64,000 bases of DNA from JACVRW01 sp963734365 (GTDB taxonomy: Bacteria > Actinomycetota > Thermoleophilia > Solirubrobacterales > Thermoleophilaceae). Both the position numbers and the translations under genes were made by a program. Positions 40,716 through 48,955 of the stretch are shown here, in pieces; position 1 is the first letter of the stretch, and every line of letters begins with the position of its first letter. The notes under the pieces are model-generated. The model was not told where the DNA came from, did no database searches, and saw only the letters and a program-made list of their open reading frames with translations. The stretch lies in NCBI GenBank assembly GCA_963734365.1, contig CAVTGV010000004.1:744001-808000 (forward strand), given 5' to 3'.

Positions 40716-41860
40716 GCGTCCAGGCCGACGAGTTGCGCGGACTCGTCGTGGTCTCGCCTGATGGGCCCCGAGCTGCGCCGGAGCGACTGGCCCTCGCGGC
40801 CGGTGCGCCGAGCGATGATCTCGCCGAGGATGGCCACAGCGGTCTCCTCGACCGTGGAGGATCCGATGTCGAGGCCACACGGTGCGTAGACGCGAGCGAT
40901 GTCCTCCTCCGCGACACCCGCCTCTGCGAGGCGCCGGTTGCGGTCCGCGGTCGTCTTGCGGCTCCCGAGCGCGCCGACGTAGCCGGCGCCGCTGCCAAGC
41001 GCGGCTTGCACCGCCGGCACATCGAGCTTGGGGTCGTGGGTGAAGACGAGCGTCGCGTCGCGCGGCCCGAGTTCCATCTCGGCCAGAACCTTGTCTGGCC
41101 ATGCGGCCACGGTGTTCGCGAAGGCGCTGAAGCGCGGCGACTCGAGAAAGGCCCGCCGCGGATCGGCGATCGTGACCCTGTAGCCGAGGCCCTTGGCGAG
41201 CGGCGCCAGCGCTGAAGCGAAGTCGATCGCCCCGAAGATCACCATCTGTGGCGGCTCGGCAAAGGCGGCGATGTGGACGCGCAGGCCTCGGCCGAGCGAG
41301 GCGCCGTCCTCGCCGTAGTCGCGGATCAACGAGCGTCCCTGTGTGGTCAGGCCGCGAGCCTCCTGGGCGACGTTGCGCTCAAGCAACTCGGCGCCGCCGA
41401 GCCCACCGCTCGTTCCTTCGGCGTCCACGTAGAGCTTCGCTCCCGCGTCCTCGCCGTCGAGAAGTGTCGCCAAAGCAGCGGGGCGTTCATCCCCGACCGC
41501 CGCCAACGCGTCGAGCGTGGCTGCACGGGCATCCCCGCGCAGCGCATGGATGAAGATGTGGACGGTTCCGCCGCACATCAGGCCCACGGTGCCGGCGAGC
41601 TCGTCGGAGATCCCGTACGTCACCAGGCGCGGAGGCCCGTCCTCGGCAAGGATGGCCATGGCTTCCTGCGCCACGGCGCTCTCCACGCAGCCGCCGGTGA
41701 CGGAGCCCTCGATCGTCTCGTCCTCTGCGATGTACACGCTCGCCCCGACGTCGAGCGGAGAGGATCCGTCCACGGCGACGAGCGTTCCCGCCGCCACGCG
41801 CCGCCCCGCCTGCAGCCAGTCGGTTACGGTCGCCGCGGTCTGCTGGGCAGAGCGAGTCAT
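40691..41860 (-). CDS. XdhC/CoxF-type molybdenum hydroxylase maturation protein
   Basis: A 389-residue protein needed in related systems to insert the sulphurated molybdenum cofactor into xanthine dehydrogenase-type enzymes. The N-terminal XdhC domain shows GTLVAVDGSSPLDVGASVYIAEDETIEGSVTGGCVESAVAQEA and YGISDELAGTVGLMCGGTVHIFI; the C-terminal Rossmann domain shows MVIFGAIDFASALAPLAKGLGYRVTIADPR and GAGYVGALGSRKTTADRNRRL. ATG 41860 is fixed by the ATGA overlap with the upstream gene. It is the last gene of the eight-gene operon. Confidence 0.88.
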   Translation of the reverse strand: MTRSAQQTAATVTDWLQAGRRVAAGTLVAVDGSSPLDVGASVYIAEDETIEGSVTGGCVESAVAQEAMAILAEDGPPRLVTYGISDELAGTVGLMCGGTVHIFIHALRGDARAATLDALAAVGDERPAALATLLDGEDAGAKLYVDAEGTSGGLGGAELLERNVAQEARGLTTQGRSLIRDYGEDGASLGRGLRVHIAAFAEPPQMVIFGAIDFASALAPLAKGLGYRVTIADPRRAFLESPRFSAFANTVAAWPDKVLAEMELGPRDATLVFTHDPKLDVPAVQAALGSGAGYVGALGSRKTTADRNRRLAEAGVAEEDIARVYAPCGLDIGSSTVEETAVAILGEIIARRTGREGQSLRRSSGPIRRDHDESAQLVGLDAQAGEPLA

Positions 41861-43017
41861 GCCGCCGACCATGCCCGGCGCGCGCTCCGGCGCGGACCCC
41901 CCACGATGGCCGGTAGGCCGCGTAGCTGACGCAGCAGAGTGGGGAGGTCGCGCGCGCCGGCGAGCGCGTCGAGGTCCCCGAGAACGGCGTGCATGCCGCG
42001 CGTGACAGGGCGGTAGGCCGGGTCGCACGCGAGCGGAGACCACCACACGAGGCGGTGCCCCAGGCGCCCCAGGCGGCCAGTGGCATCAGCCATGGCCGCC
42101 GGATCGCCCCGCTCGAGGCCATCGGACATGACGAGGATGATGGCCCCTCGCGCCAGCGCGACCAGGCGGCTGTCGCCCAGGAACTGCTGCAGGGCCACCC
42201 CGATACGCGTGCCGCCATCGGCGTCGAGCACGATCGCCGACAGGTCGTCGAGCGCTCGGTCGACGTCGGGCGTGTCGAGCTCACCCGTCACGCGCGTCAG
42301 GCGCGTGCCGAACGTGAAGGCCTCGGCGCGGTCTGTGCCGCGGACCACCTCGTGGGCGAAGCGCAGCAGATCCGCGCTGTGCGCGCGCTGCGACCCGGAC
42401 ACGTCGATCAACATCAGCACGCGGCGCGGGCGCGGCGGCCGGTGGCGCCAGGCCAGGCGCAGCACCTCGCCGCCCGTTCGGTTCGCCTCGTGAAGCACGC
42501 GCTGCAGGTCGAGGCACCGGCCGCGGCGCGCGCTCACGGAGCGCCGTGCGGTCGTGACGGGCAGCACGGTTGCCACGGTCTCGCCGATCTCCCGCAGGGC
42601 TTCGCGCTCGCCGGCCGACGTTCGCCCGAAACGGCGGATGCCCACGCTCTCCAGTGGGCTCGCGTGCAGGCCCGAACCCTCGCGCGGCTCCAATGCGCCC
42701 AGTTGGCCCTCGTCGCCGCTCGTCGGGGTGGCGCTCTCGCCCTCAGCTTCGGGAGACGCGCCGGATGCCTCTTCGAGCAGCAGCTGGCCGCTGCGAAAGA
42801 AGGCGTCGAACACTGCGTCGAAATCCGCGAAGTCCTCCGCCGCAGTGACTAGCGTGATCCGCGCCCGCCAGTAGAGCGCCTCGACGTCCTCCGGCGGCGA
42901 CGCCGCGATCGAGAGCAGGAAGTCGGCGCGCTTGGGCGCCGGTGCCGCGATCCCGGCCTCGCCCAGCGCGCGCAGGAACATGAGCAGGTGCTGACGCGCC
43001 AATACGGCGACGCTCAC
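41857..43017 (-). CDS. CoxE-like VWA-domain protein
   Basis: A 386-residue protein with a C-terminal von Willebrand A domain; the MIDAS motif is intact (MLIDVSGSQ, then TFGTRLTRVTGEL and IVLDADGGTRIG with the conserved Thr/Asp). The N-terminal helical part (LARQHLLMFLRALGEAGIAAPAPKRADFLLSIAA) is typical of CoxE proteins, which act with the MoxR/CoxD ATPase in maturing molybdenum hydroxylases. GTG 43017 was chosen for its GTGA overlap with the moxR stop. An acidic, Ser-rich linker lies near residues 95-130. Confidence 0.83.
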   Translation of the reverse strand: MSVAVLARQHLLMFLRALGEAGIAAPAPKRADFLLSIAASPPEDVEALYWRARITLVTAAEDFADFDAVFDAFFRSGQLLLEEASGASPEAEGESATPTSGDEGQLGALEPREGSGLHASPLESVGIRRFGRTSAGEREALREIGETVATVLPVTTARRSVSARRGRCLDLQRVLHEANRTGGEVLRLAWRHRPPRPRRVLMLIDVSGSQRAHSADLLRFAHEVVRGTDRAEAFTFGTRLTRVTGELDTPDVDRALDDLSAIVLDADGGTRIGVALQQFLGDSRLVALARGAIILVMSDGLERGDPAAMADATGRLGRLGHRLVWWSPLACDPAYRPVTRGMHAVLGDLDALAGARDLPTLLRQLRGLPAIVGGPRRSARRAWSAA

Positions 43018-43910
43018 GTGCCGGTCCCCGCGCCGAGCAGCTCGGGTCGCGCCGCGACATACTCGAAGTCCTCTTGCTCCTTCAGCAAGAGCCCGATCGA
43101 GCGCTGCAGCGCTTCCGGCCACGGGGCGCCCTCGCGAGCCAGCGTCTGTGCCCCTTGCGCCCAATCGATGGTCTCCGCGATGCCGGGCCGCTTGATCAGC
43201 CGCTGCGTTCGCACCCGCTTGATTGCCTCGACGAGAGCGGCCGCAGCTGCCTCGTCGAGCCCGGGGGCGTGCGCGCGAAGGATCCGGTGCTCGCGCTCGG
43301 CGTCCGGGAACGGGATCCAGTGGTACAGGCAGCGGCGCTTTAGCGCGTCGTGGAGCTCGCGCGTCCGGTTGGACGTCATGACGATGATCGGCGGGCGCTC
43401 GGCCCGCAGCGTGCCGAGCTCCGGCACCGTGACCTGGAAGTCGGATAGGAACTCGAGCAGGAATGCCTCGAACTCGGAGTCCGAGCGGTCAATCTCGTCG
43501 ATCAGCAGCACCGCTCCCGGTGCGGCACGGACCGCGCGAAGCAGCGGCCGCTCGAGCAGGAAGCGCTCGTCGTAGAGGTCGCCGACATCGCGGCCCTCAG
43601 CCTCCGCGACGCGGACGTGCAGGAGCTGCCTTGCGTGGTCCCATTCGTAGAGCGCCTGGCTCGCATCGAGGCCCTCGTAGCACTGCAGCCGAATCAGCTC
43701 GCGGCCGAGGACCTCGGCCAGGACCTTGGCCACCTGGGTCTTGCCGACGCCCGGCTCGCCCTCGAGCGCGAGCGGCCGCCCGAGGATGAGCGCGAGATGG
43801 ATCGCGGTGAGGAGCCCCTCGTCGGCGTAGTAGCGGTGCTCGGCGAGCCTCTCTCCGAGCTCGGAAACCGAGCACGCGCCGAGCTCCGTCGCGAAGGGAT
43901 CCGCACCCAC
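43014..43910 (-). CDS. MoxR-type AAA+ ATPase (CoxD-like)
   Basis: A 298-residue ATPase with Walker A EGEPGVGKTQVAKVLAEVL, Walker B AVLLIDEIDRSDSEFEAFLLEFLSD, sensor 1 IIVMTSNRTRELHDALKRRCLYHW and the arginine finger in that RRC segment. CoxD-type ATPases assist assembly of the metal site in the molybdenum hydroxylases they are encoded with. GTG 43910 is 2 nt beyond the stop of the upstream subunit gene and gives a normal N-terminus. Encoded between the enzyme subunits and the CoxE- and XdhC-like genes in one transcript. Confidence 0.88.
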   Translation of the reverse strand: MGADPFATELGACSVSELGERLAEHRYYADEGLLTAIHLALILGRPLALEGEPGVGKTQVAKVLAEVLGRELIRLQCYEGLDASQALYEWDHARQLLHVRVAEAEGRDVGDLYDERFLLERPLLRAVRAAPGAVLLIDEIDRSDSEFEAFLLEFLSDFQVTVPELGTLRAERPPIIVMTSNRTRELHDALKRRCLYHWIPFPDAEREHRILRAHAPGLDEAAAAALVEAIKRVRTQRLIKRPGIAETIDWAQGAQTLAREGAPWPEALQRSIGLLLKEQEDFEYVAARPELLGAGTGT

Positions 43911-43912
43911 GT

Positions 43913-44929
43913 CTATTCCCCGGCGCCCTCCGCCCGCGCGGCGTCGAGGGCGCGCAGGACGCGCTCGGGCGTGAACGGCATGGCTTCGAGGCGGGCGCCG
44001 CAGGCGTCGAAGATCGCGTTGGCGATGGCGGGGATTGGGGCATTCGCGGTCATCTCGCCGATGCCCTTGGCGCCGAACGGACCGTTGTCGGCGGGCCGCT
44101 CGAGGATCACGCTCTCCATGCGAGCGTTGTCGGCCGGGCCCGGCATGAGGTACTCGCTGAAGTCCTCGGGGCCGTGTTCGCGGTCGGGGTAGTAAGGCTC
44201 GGTTGCCTCGAACAGCGCATGGGAGATGCCCATCCAGGCGCCGCCCTCGATCTGCTGGGTGGCCATCGCCGGATTGAGCGCGCGGCCGACTTCGTAGACG
44301 TTGTACATGGCCAGCATCTCCACCACGCCGGTCTCGTCGTCGACCTCCACCTCGGCCACCGTGCAAGCATGCGCCTGGCAGGAGTCGGGATCCATCTCGC
44401 CGGTCTCTGGCACCGGGTCGTTCTTCTCCTTGAGGAAGATGCCCCGGCCCGCAATCGTCCGGCCGTGCTGGAAGTGGGCGGCCAGTGCGAGGTCCACGAT
44501 GTGGATCTTCTTCTCCTCGGAGCCCTTGAGCTTGATGAAGCCGGTGCCGTCGGTCTCGAGGTCGCCCGGGTCGACCTCCAGCTCGTCGGCAGCCACCTCG
44601 AGCATGATCTCGCGCGCCTCGCGCGCCGCCATGATCACCGCGTTGCCGACGCGGTGGGTGCCGCGGCTGGCAAACGTGCCCATGCAGTGCGGACCGGTGT
44701 CGGTGTCGGCCGTGTCGACAAGGACGTTCTCGTAGGGCAGGCCCAGCGTCTCGGCTGCGCACTGAGCGGCGATGGTCTTGATGCCCTGCCCGAGGTCAAC
44801 CGAGGAGAGCGTGACGACGAAGGTGCCGGTAGTCGTGGAGTGGATCAGCGCCTGTGACGGGTCGCCTCCCAGGTTCATGCCGGTGGGGTAGTTGACGGCG
44901 GCGTAGCCGCGGCCGCGCAATCTCGCCAT
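43913..44929 (-). CDS. Molybdenum hydroxylase, C-terminal molybdopterin-binding subunit (NdhM-like)
   Basis: A 338-residue protein corresponding to the C-terminal half of the xanthine dehydrogenase molybdopterin domain. It begins MARLRGRGYAAVNYPTGMNLGG and contains VVTLSSVDLGQGIKTIAAQCAAETLG, the cofactor-binding GTFASRGTHRVGNAV, and GPFGAKGIGEMTANAPIPAIANAI, whose Glu is the catalytic base in the family. The missing N-terminal half is supplied by the adjacent 44931-46316 gene. Nicotinate dehydrogenase of Eubacterium barkeri has just such split L and M subunits of similar sizes. The ATG lies 1 nt after the other gene's stop and in a different frame, with an intact own start, so a true split rather than a sequencing error is favoured. 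Confidence 0.85.
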   Translation of the reverse strand: MARLRGRGYAAVNYPTGMNLGGDPSQALIHSTTTGTFVVTLSSVDLGQGIKTIAAQCAAETLGLPYENVLVDTADTDTGPHCMGTFASRGTHRVGNAVIMAAREAREIMLEVAADELEVDPGDLETDGTGFIKLKGSEEKKIHIVDLALAAHFQHGRTIAGRGIFLKEKNDPVPETGEMDPDSCQAHACTVAEVEVDDETGVVEMLAMYNVYEVGRALNPAMATQQIEGGAWMGISHALFEATEPYYPDREHGPEDFSEYLMPGPADNARMESVILERPADNGPFGAKGIGEMTANAPIPAIANAIFDACGARLEAMPFTPERVLRALDAARAEGAGE

Positions 44930-44930
44930 G

Positions 44931-46316
44931 TCAGGCCTCCCGGGGGTCGGTGGAGGACAGGCGGCGGTAATCGGCTGTCAGCTCGTGGCCCGCCAGCTGC
45001 GCCCCGCGCTGGATCACCTCGATCAGCGCGGTGCCCTCGGCCACCTTGCGGTGAGCCTTCATGTCGCCGTCGCGGTAGGCGTTCTTCAGCCTCAGCTCCA
45101 GCGGGTCCATATCGAGGGCGCGCGCGATCCGGTCCATCTGTGACTCGAGCGCGAAATCGGCGATCGTGACACCGAACCCGCGCATCGCGCTCGCCGGCGT
45201 ACGGTTGGTGTAGACGCAGTGCGCGTCCGCCCAGACGTTGGGGATCGTGTACGGGCCGGGCATGTGCGCCGCCGCCTTCGTGGTGCCGTAGGGGGTGTGG
45301 CGCGAGTACGCGCCGGCGTCGACGTAGAGCGTGACCTTGCGGGCCACGATCCTGCCGTCGGCCATCACCCCGTCCTTGATAATGATGCGCTCGGCAGCCC
45401 GCGGCGAGGAAACCTGCATCTCCTCGGCGCGGCCGTACACGTACTTGACGGGCTTGCCGGTCGCCAGCGCACCGATGCAGGCGATCGGCTCGACGATGAC
45501 ATCGACCTTGCCGCCGAAGCCGCCGCCGACCGTGCCGCCTACCAGCCGCAGCTTGCTGAACGGCGTCTCGAGGATCAGGGCGGCGTTGTCGAGGGTGAAA
45601 AAACACGCTTGTGTGTCGGAGTGGATGCGCAAGCGGCCGTCTGGTTGGGGCACGACGATGCACCCCGTCGGCTCCGTCGGCGCGTGTTCGATCGGCGAGG
45701 ACTGGTAGTGCCACTCGAAGACGTGGTCGGCCTCCTCGAAGCCGGCGTCGACGTCCCCGAAGCGGATGCGCCGGCAGTGGTGACCCTCGTAGACGAAGAA
45801 GTTGGTGCCGTGCGGCTTGATCGCCGGCGTGCCCTCGGCGAGCGCCTCCTCGACGTCGAAGACCGCGGGTAGGTCCTCGTACTCGACCTCAACGGCGGCC
45901 GCACCGTCCAGGGCTGCCGCCTCGTTGGTGGCGATCACGGCGACGATCTGCTCACCCTTGTAGAGCACGCGGTCCTCCGGCAGCACCGGCTCGTCGTTGG
46001 GCTCCACGCCGATGAGCCGCAAGATCGTGTACCAGTTGGCCGGCACGTCCTCGTGCGTAAGCACCCTCACGACGCCGGGCACCTCCAGCGCCTTCGTGAT
46101 ATCCACTCGCTTGAGCAGCGCGTGGTGCCGCTCCGAGCGGTGCATCTTCAGGTGCAGTAGGCCGGTCGGATTGACGTCCTCGAAGAACTCCGTCCTGCCG
46201 GTCACGTGCCCGAGCGCGTCGGCGCGCTGGACGGGGGTGCCGATGACTGAGTGGTCGTCCTCGCCACGCTCGGTGGTGAAGTACGACCGGTCGATCTGCT
46301 CGGTCTGGCGGGCCAT
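44931..46316 (-). CDS. Molybdenum hydroxylase, N-terminal molybdopterin-binding subunit (NdhL-like)
   Basis: A 461-residue protein matching the N-terminal part of the large subunit: IGTPVQRADALGHVTGRTEFFEDV, LLHLKMHRSERHHALLKRVD, YEDLPAVFDVEEAL, HAPTEPTGCIVV, the cofactor-binding RLVGGTVGGGFGGKVD and the AMRGFGVTIADFALE loop. The loop reads AMRGFG, as in xanthine or nicotinate dehydrogenases, not the AYRCSFR loop of CO dehydrogenase. The substrate is probably an N-heterocycle or aldehyde; it cannot be named. The ATG shares a base with the stop of the iron-sulphur gene (TGATG). Confidence 0.85.
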   Translation of the reverse strand: MARQTEQIDRSYFTTERGEDDHSVIGTPVQRADALGHVTGRTEFFEDVNPTGLLHLKMHRSERHHALLKRVDITKALEVPGVVRVLTHEDVPANWYTILRLIGVEPNDEPVLPEDRVLYKGEQIVAVIATNEAAALDGAAAVEVEYEDLPAVFDVEEALAEGTPAIKPHGTNFFVYEGHHCRRIRFGDVDAGFEEADHVFEWHYQSSPIEHAPTEPTGCIVVPQPDGRLRIHSDTQACFFTLDNAALILETPFSKLRLVGGTVGGGFGGKVDVIVEPIACIGALATGKPVKYVYGRAEEMQVSSPRAAERIIIKDGVMADGRIVARKVTLYVDAGAYSRHTPYGTTKAAAHMPGPYTIPNVWADAHCVYTNRTPASAMRGFGVTIADFALESQMDRIARALDMDPLELRLKNAYRDGDMKAHRKVAEGTALIEVIQRGAQLAGHELTADYRRLSSTDPREA

Positions 46317-46825
46317 CACACGCCCTTCTCGGTGTAGTTGATCGCGCCCGTGGCGCGGCGCCGTTCGGCCGCATCGAGGATCGCGTTGATGATCGACTCG
46401 TAGCCGGTGCAGCGGCAAACGTTGCCAGAGATCGCGCGAACGACCTCCTCGCGACTCGGGTCCGGCCGTTCGGCGAGCAGCGCCTGAGCGGCCATGATCA
46501 TGCCGGGAGTGCAGAACCCGCACTGGGTGGCGAAGCCCTCCAGGAACGCCGCCTGCAACTCGTCAAGCTCGCCATCGGCTCCGGTCATCCCCTCGAGGGT
46601 GTGCACGGCGGCTCCGCCCACTGTCTCCACCGGGACCAGGCATGACATGACCGTCTCCCCGTCCAGCAGACAGGTGCAGGCCCCGCAGGTGCCCTGAGAG
46701 CATCCGCGCTTCGCGGCCGTCAGGCCGAGCGACTCGCGCAGCGCGATCAGTAGCGTCGTGCCGGGCGGGGCAAGGAACTCCCTGGGCTCGTCATTGACGA
46801 CGAGTTCGATTACGCGCGATTTCAT
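46316..46825 (-). CDS. Molybdenum hydroxylase, [2Fe-2S] subunit
   Basis: A 169-residue electron-transfer subunit with two [2Fe-2S] clusters. The N-terminal ferredoxin-like domain has KRGCSQGTCGACTCLLDG plus the later Cys of VMSCLVPV; the C-terminal four-helix domain has ATQCGFCTPGMIMAAQALL and SGNVCRCTGYESI. ATG 46825 is set by the ATGA overlap with the FAD-subunit stop; the frame is open much further upstream but that part is antisense-like sequence inside the FAD gene. It shuttles electrons between the molybdenum and FAD subunits. Confidence 0.92.
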   Translation of the reverse strand: MKSRVIELVVNDEPREFLAPPGTTLLIALRESLGLTAAKRGCSQGTCGACTCLLDGETVMSCLVPVETVGGAAVHTLEGMTGADGELDELQAAFLEGFATQCGFCTPGMIMAAQALLAERPDPSREEVVRAISGNVCRCTGYESIINAILDAAERRRATGAINYTEKGV

Positions 46826-47649
46826 CGGCTGTCCTCGGTTCGATCCGACTCCCCGAGGAGGGCGCGGCGCACGTGCACGGGGAGAACGCGCCGGCGATAC
46901 CAAGCGCTCGCGTAGGCGTCGTCGAATGGGTTCGCATCGTCCGTGGCGGCGCCCGCGGCTTGCTCGACGTGCTGGCGGTCGAACGGGTGCCCCGTCAGCG
47001 CCGCCTCGGCCGCGCCCGCCCGCACCGGCCTGGCCCCCGCGCCGCCCAGCGCAATTCGAGCCGAGGCCACGTGGCCATCGTTCACCAGAACGACGGCGGC
47101 AACGGTGACGATCGATGCCGAGTTCTGCCTCCGGCGCATGGCTTTCGTGTAGAACCACGTGCCTGGCTCGGGCACATCGAAGCTGACCGCGGTGACGAGC
47201 TCACGAGGCCCGACCCCGTCCTCGAGCACCGCCGCGACCGGCCGGCTCGCAGGCCCGGAGCTCCCTTCCACGCTCACCTCAGCGTCGAGGGCGAGCAGCG
47301 CGACGGCCAAGTCGCCATAGGGCTGGCGCACGAAGAGGTTGCCTCCCACCGTCGCGAGGTTGCGGATCGTGGGTGAGGCGATCGACTCCATCACAGACCG
47401 TAGGACTGCGAGCCGCTCATCCCGGCCGAGCTGGGTGAGCGTGGTGGCGGCGCCCACGACCGCGCGTCCTCCGTTCACCTTGATGCCCGCCAGCCCGGCG
47501 TGACGAAGGCAGACGAGCCGCGACACGTCCGTCGTACGCGTGGTCAGGCGCGGCATCAGCTCCGTGCCGCCGGCGAGGACGACGTCGTCGTCCCCGAGCA
47601 AGGCCGCGACCTCCGCCACGGACTCCGGTATCTCAACGGTTAGTGCCAA
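46822..47649 (-). CDS. Molybdenum hydroxylase, FAD-binding subunit
   Basis: A 275-residue flavoprotein of the CoxM/XdhB type: VVLAGGTELMPRLTTRTTDVSRLVCLRH near residue 24, VVGAATTLTQL, and SIASPTIRNLATVGGNLFVRQPYGDLAVALLALDA, which bind FAD. The C-terminal CO_deh_flav domain closes the protein. TTG start (47649) with an AGGAGGAG site upstream; the gene follows the FAH gene by 18 nt. It passes electrons from the iron-sulphur clusters to an external acceptor. Confidence 0.9.
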   Translation of the reverse strand: MALTVEIPESVAEVAALLGDDDVVLAGGTELMPRLTTRTTDVSRLVCLRHAGLAGIKVNGGRAVVGAATTLTQLGRDERLAVLRSVMESIASPTIRNLATVGGNLFVRQPYGDLAVALLALDAEVSVEGSSGPASRPVAAVLEDGVGPRELVTAVSFDVPEPGTWFYTKAMRRRQNSASIVTVAAVVLVNDGHVASARIALGGAGARPVRAGAAEAALTGHPFDRQHVEQAAGAATDDANPFDDAYASAWYRRRVLPVHVRRALLGESDRTEDSR

Positions 47650-47667
47650 CTGGCGGGTCTCCTCCTC

Positions 47668-48471
47668 CTATCGGACCACGACCGGGTTACGCAAGGTACC
47701 GATGCCGTCGATCTCGCACTCCACGATGTCGCCGGGCGCCAGCGACCGTTTGGGGTCCATGAACTCGCCGCAGCCCCACGGCGTGCCCGTGAGCAGAACG
47801 TCACCGGGCTCGAGCGTGAAGCTGTGAGAGCAGTGGCTGATCAGCTCGGCCACGCCGAACACCATCAGATCGGTGGTTGCGTCCTGCACCACCTCGCCGT
47901 TGACGCGGCAGACCAAGCGCAGGGCCTGTGGGTCCGTGATGTCGTTCGCCGTCACCACGACCGGGCCAAGGGGACAGAACGTGTCGAGGCTCTTGCCGCG
48001 TACCCACTGGCCGTCTGCAAACTGAAGGTCGCGCGCCGAGACGTCGTTGGCCACCGTGTAGCCGAAGACGTACGAGAGCGCGTCCTCAGGCGCCACCTTG
48101 GCGGCGCGGCGGCCCATGACCACCGCGAGCTCGACCTCCCAGTCGACGCGCTGCGTGATCTCGAGCGGTATGCGGATCTCGTCGCCGGACCCCACGACGC
48201 TCGAGGGGAATTTCGCAAACACCAGGGGCTGCTCCGGCCGTTCGAGCCCGCACTCGCGGATGTGATCGAGGTAGTTGAGGCCGATGGCGACAACCTTGCC
48301 CGGCGCGACGGGCGCGAGGCGGATGGGCTCGGCCACGGGCCCGGCCGGTGGCATGGGCGTCTCACCCGCAAACAGCGCTGGGAGGTCATGAGCCAGCGGG
48401 TAGAGCTCGCCGTCGCGCTCGACCGCTGCCACAGGAGGGCCGCCGTTCATGCGAATTCGCGCGAGCCTCAC
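47668..48471 (-). CDS. Fumarylacetoacetate hydrolase family protein
   Basis: A 267-residue enzyme with the FAH C-terminal fold: VVAIGLNYLDHIRECGLERPEQPLVFAKFPSSVVG, the metal-binding VDWEVELAVVMGRRA, YTVANDVSARDLQ, WVRGKSLDTFCPLGPVVV and LTGTPWGCGEFM. Members cleave C-C bonds in diketo acids, or act as hydratases or decarboxylases in aromatic and heterocyclic breakdown. It is the first gene of the eight-gene operon, suggesting that the hydroxylated product is later ring-opened and cleaved. A palindromic operator candidate lies about 42 nt upstream of the ATG. Confidence 0.88.
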   Translation of the reverse strand: MRLARIRMNGGPPVAAVERDGELYPLAHDLPALFAGETPMPPAGPVAEPIRLAPVAPGKVVAIGLNYLDHIRECGLERPEQPLVFAKFPSSVVGSGDEIRIPLEITQRVDWEVELAVVMGRRAAKVAPEDALSYVFGYTVANDVSARDLQFADGQWVRGKSLDTFCPLGPVVVTANDITDPQALRLVCRVNGEVVQDATTDLMVFGVAELISHCSHSFTLEPGDVLLTGTPWGCGEFMDPKRSLAPGDIVECEIDGIGTLRNPVVVR

Positions 48472-48512
48472 GCGTGCTTCCCTCCCTCCACACCGCTCCT
48501 ATCGACTGGCCA

Positions 48513-48527
48513 AATGGTCGGACCATT
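48513..48527. promoter_or_regulatory. Operator candidate (15-bp perfect palindrome) of the FAH-molybdenum hydroxylase operon
   Basis: AATGGTCGGACCATT is a perfect palindrome with central G; the core TGGTCGGACCA is the type bound by FadR/FCD-class GntR proteins. It lies upstream of the FAH gene. A second palindrome, CCTCGGCCGAGG, follows at 48528-48539. Compare the related site at 39230-39242. Confidence 0.6.
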
Positions 48528-48594
48528 CCTCGGCCGAGGGCACAGTAACCGAGGCCTGGGCCAATGGCAAGGGCGCCGCGGGGATCGCGCGCAG

Positions 48595-48600
48595 TAGCCT
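48595..48600 (+). promoter_or_regulatory. -10 element of a leaderless promoter for the Dabb-domain gene
   Basis: TAGCCT ends 6 nt before ATG 48607. Confidence 0.55.
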
Positions 48601-48606
48601 TCTCGA

Positions 48607-48909
48607 ATGGACGCGGAGCGCATCCGGCATACCGTCGTGTTCACGCTCGCTCATCCAGCGGGCTCCGAAGCCGAAAGCGATTTCCTCGAGGCGGCCGAGC
48701 GGCTCGCGACCCTTCCCGGTGTCGAGGCGTTCCAGCTCCTGGCCGAGGTCAGTCCCAAGAATGCCTATCGATTCGGGATCTCCATGGAGTTTGCGGATCG
48801 ATCCGCCTACGAGGGCTACAACGATCACCCAGATCATGTCCGCTTCGTGCAGGAGCGCTGGCTGTCCGAGGTGAGCGACTTCCTCGAGCTGGACTACGCC
48901 GCGCGATAA
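48607..48909 (+). CDS. Dabb (stress-responsive alpha/beta-barrel) domain protein
   Basis: A 100-residue single-domain protein: RIRHTVVFTLAHPAGSEAESDFLEAAERLATLPGVEAFQLLAEVSPKNAYRFGISMEFADRSAYEGYNDHPDHVRFVQERWLSEVSDFLELDY. The HTVVFTL opening, the YEGYNDHPDHVRFV segment and length are typical of Dabb dimers, some of which act as cyclases or in stress. It may be linked to the adjacent catabolic island, but it has its own leaderless promoter; function unknown. Confidence 0.8.
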   Translation: MDAERIRHTVVFTLAHPAGSEAESDFLEAAERLATLPGVEAFQLLAEVSPKNAYRFGISMEFADRSAYEGYNDHPDHVRFVQERWLSEVSDFLELDYAAR

Positions 48910-48955
48910 GCGTCAAACGGCCAGCGGCGATGCAAGTCGTCGGAGACGCTAACGC

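Noticed and set aside
40691..48471. Identification of the molybdenum hydroxylase as carbon monoxide dehydrogenase because of the MoxR/CoxE/XdhC genes
   Set aside because: The active-site loop reads AMRGFG, not the AYRCSFR loop of Mo-Cu CO dehydrogenase, and the large subunit is split.
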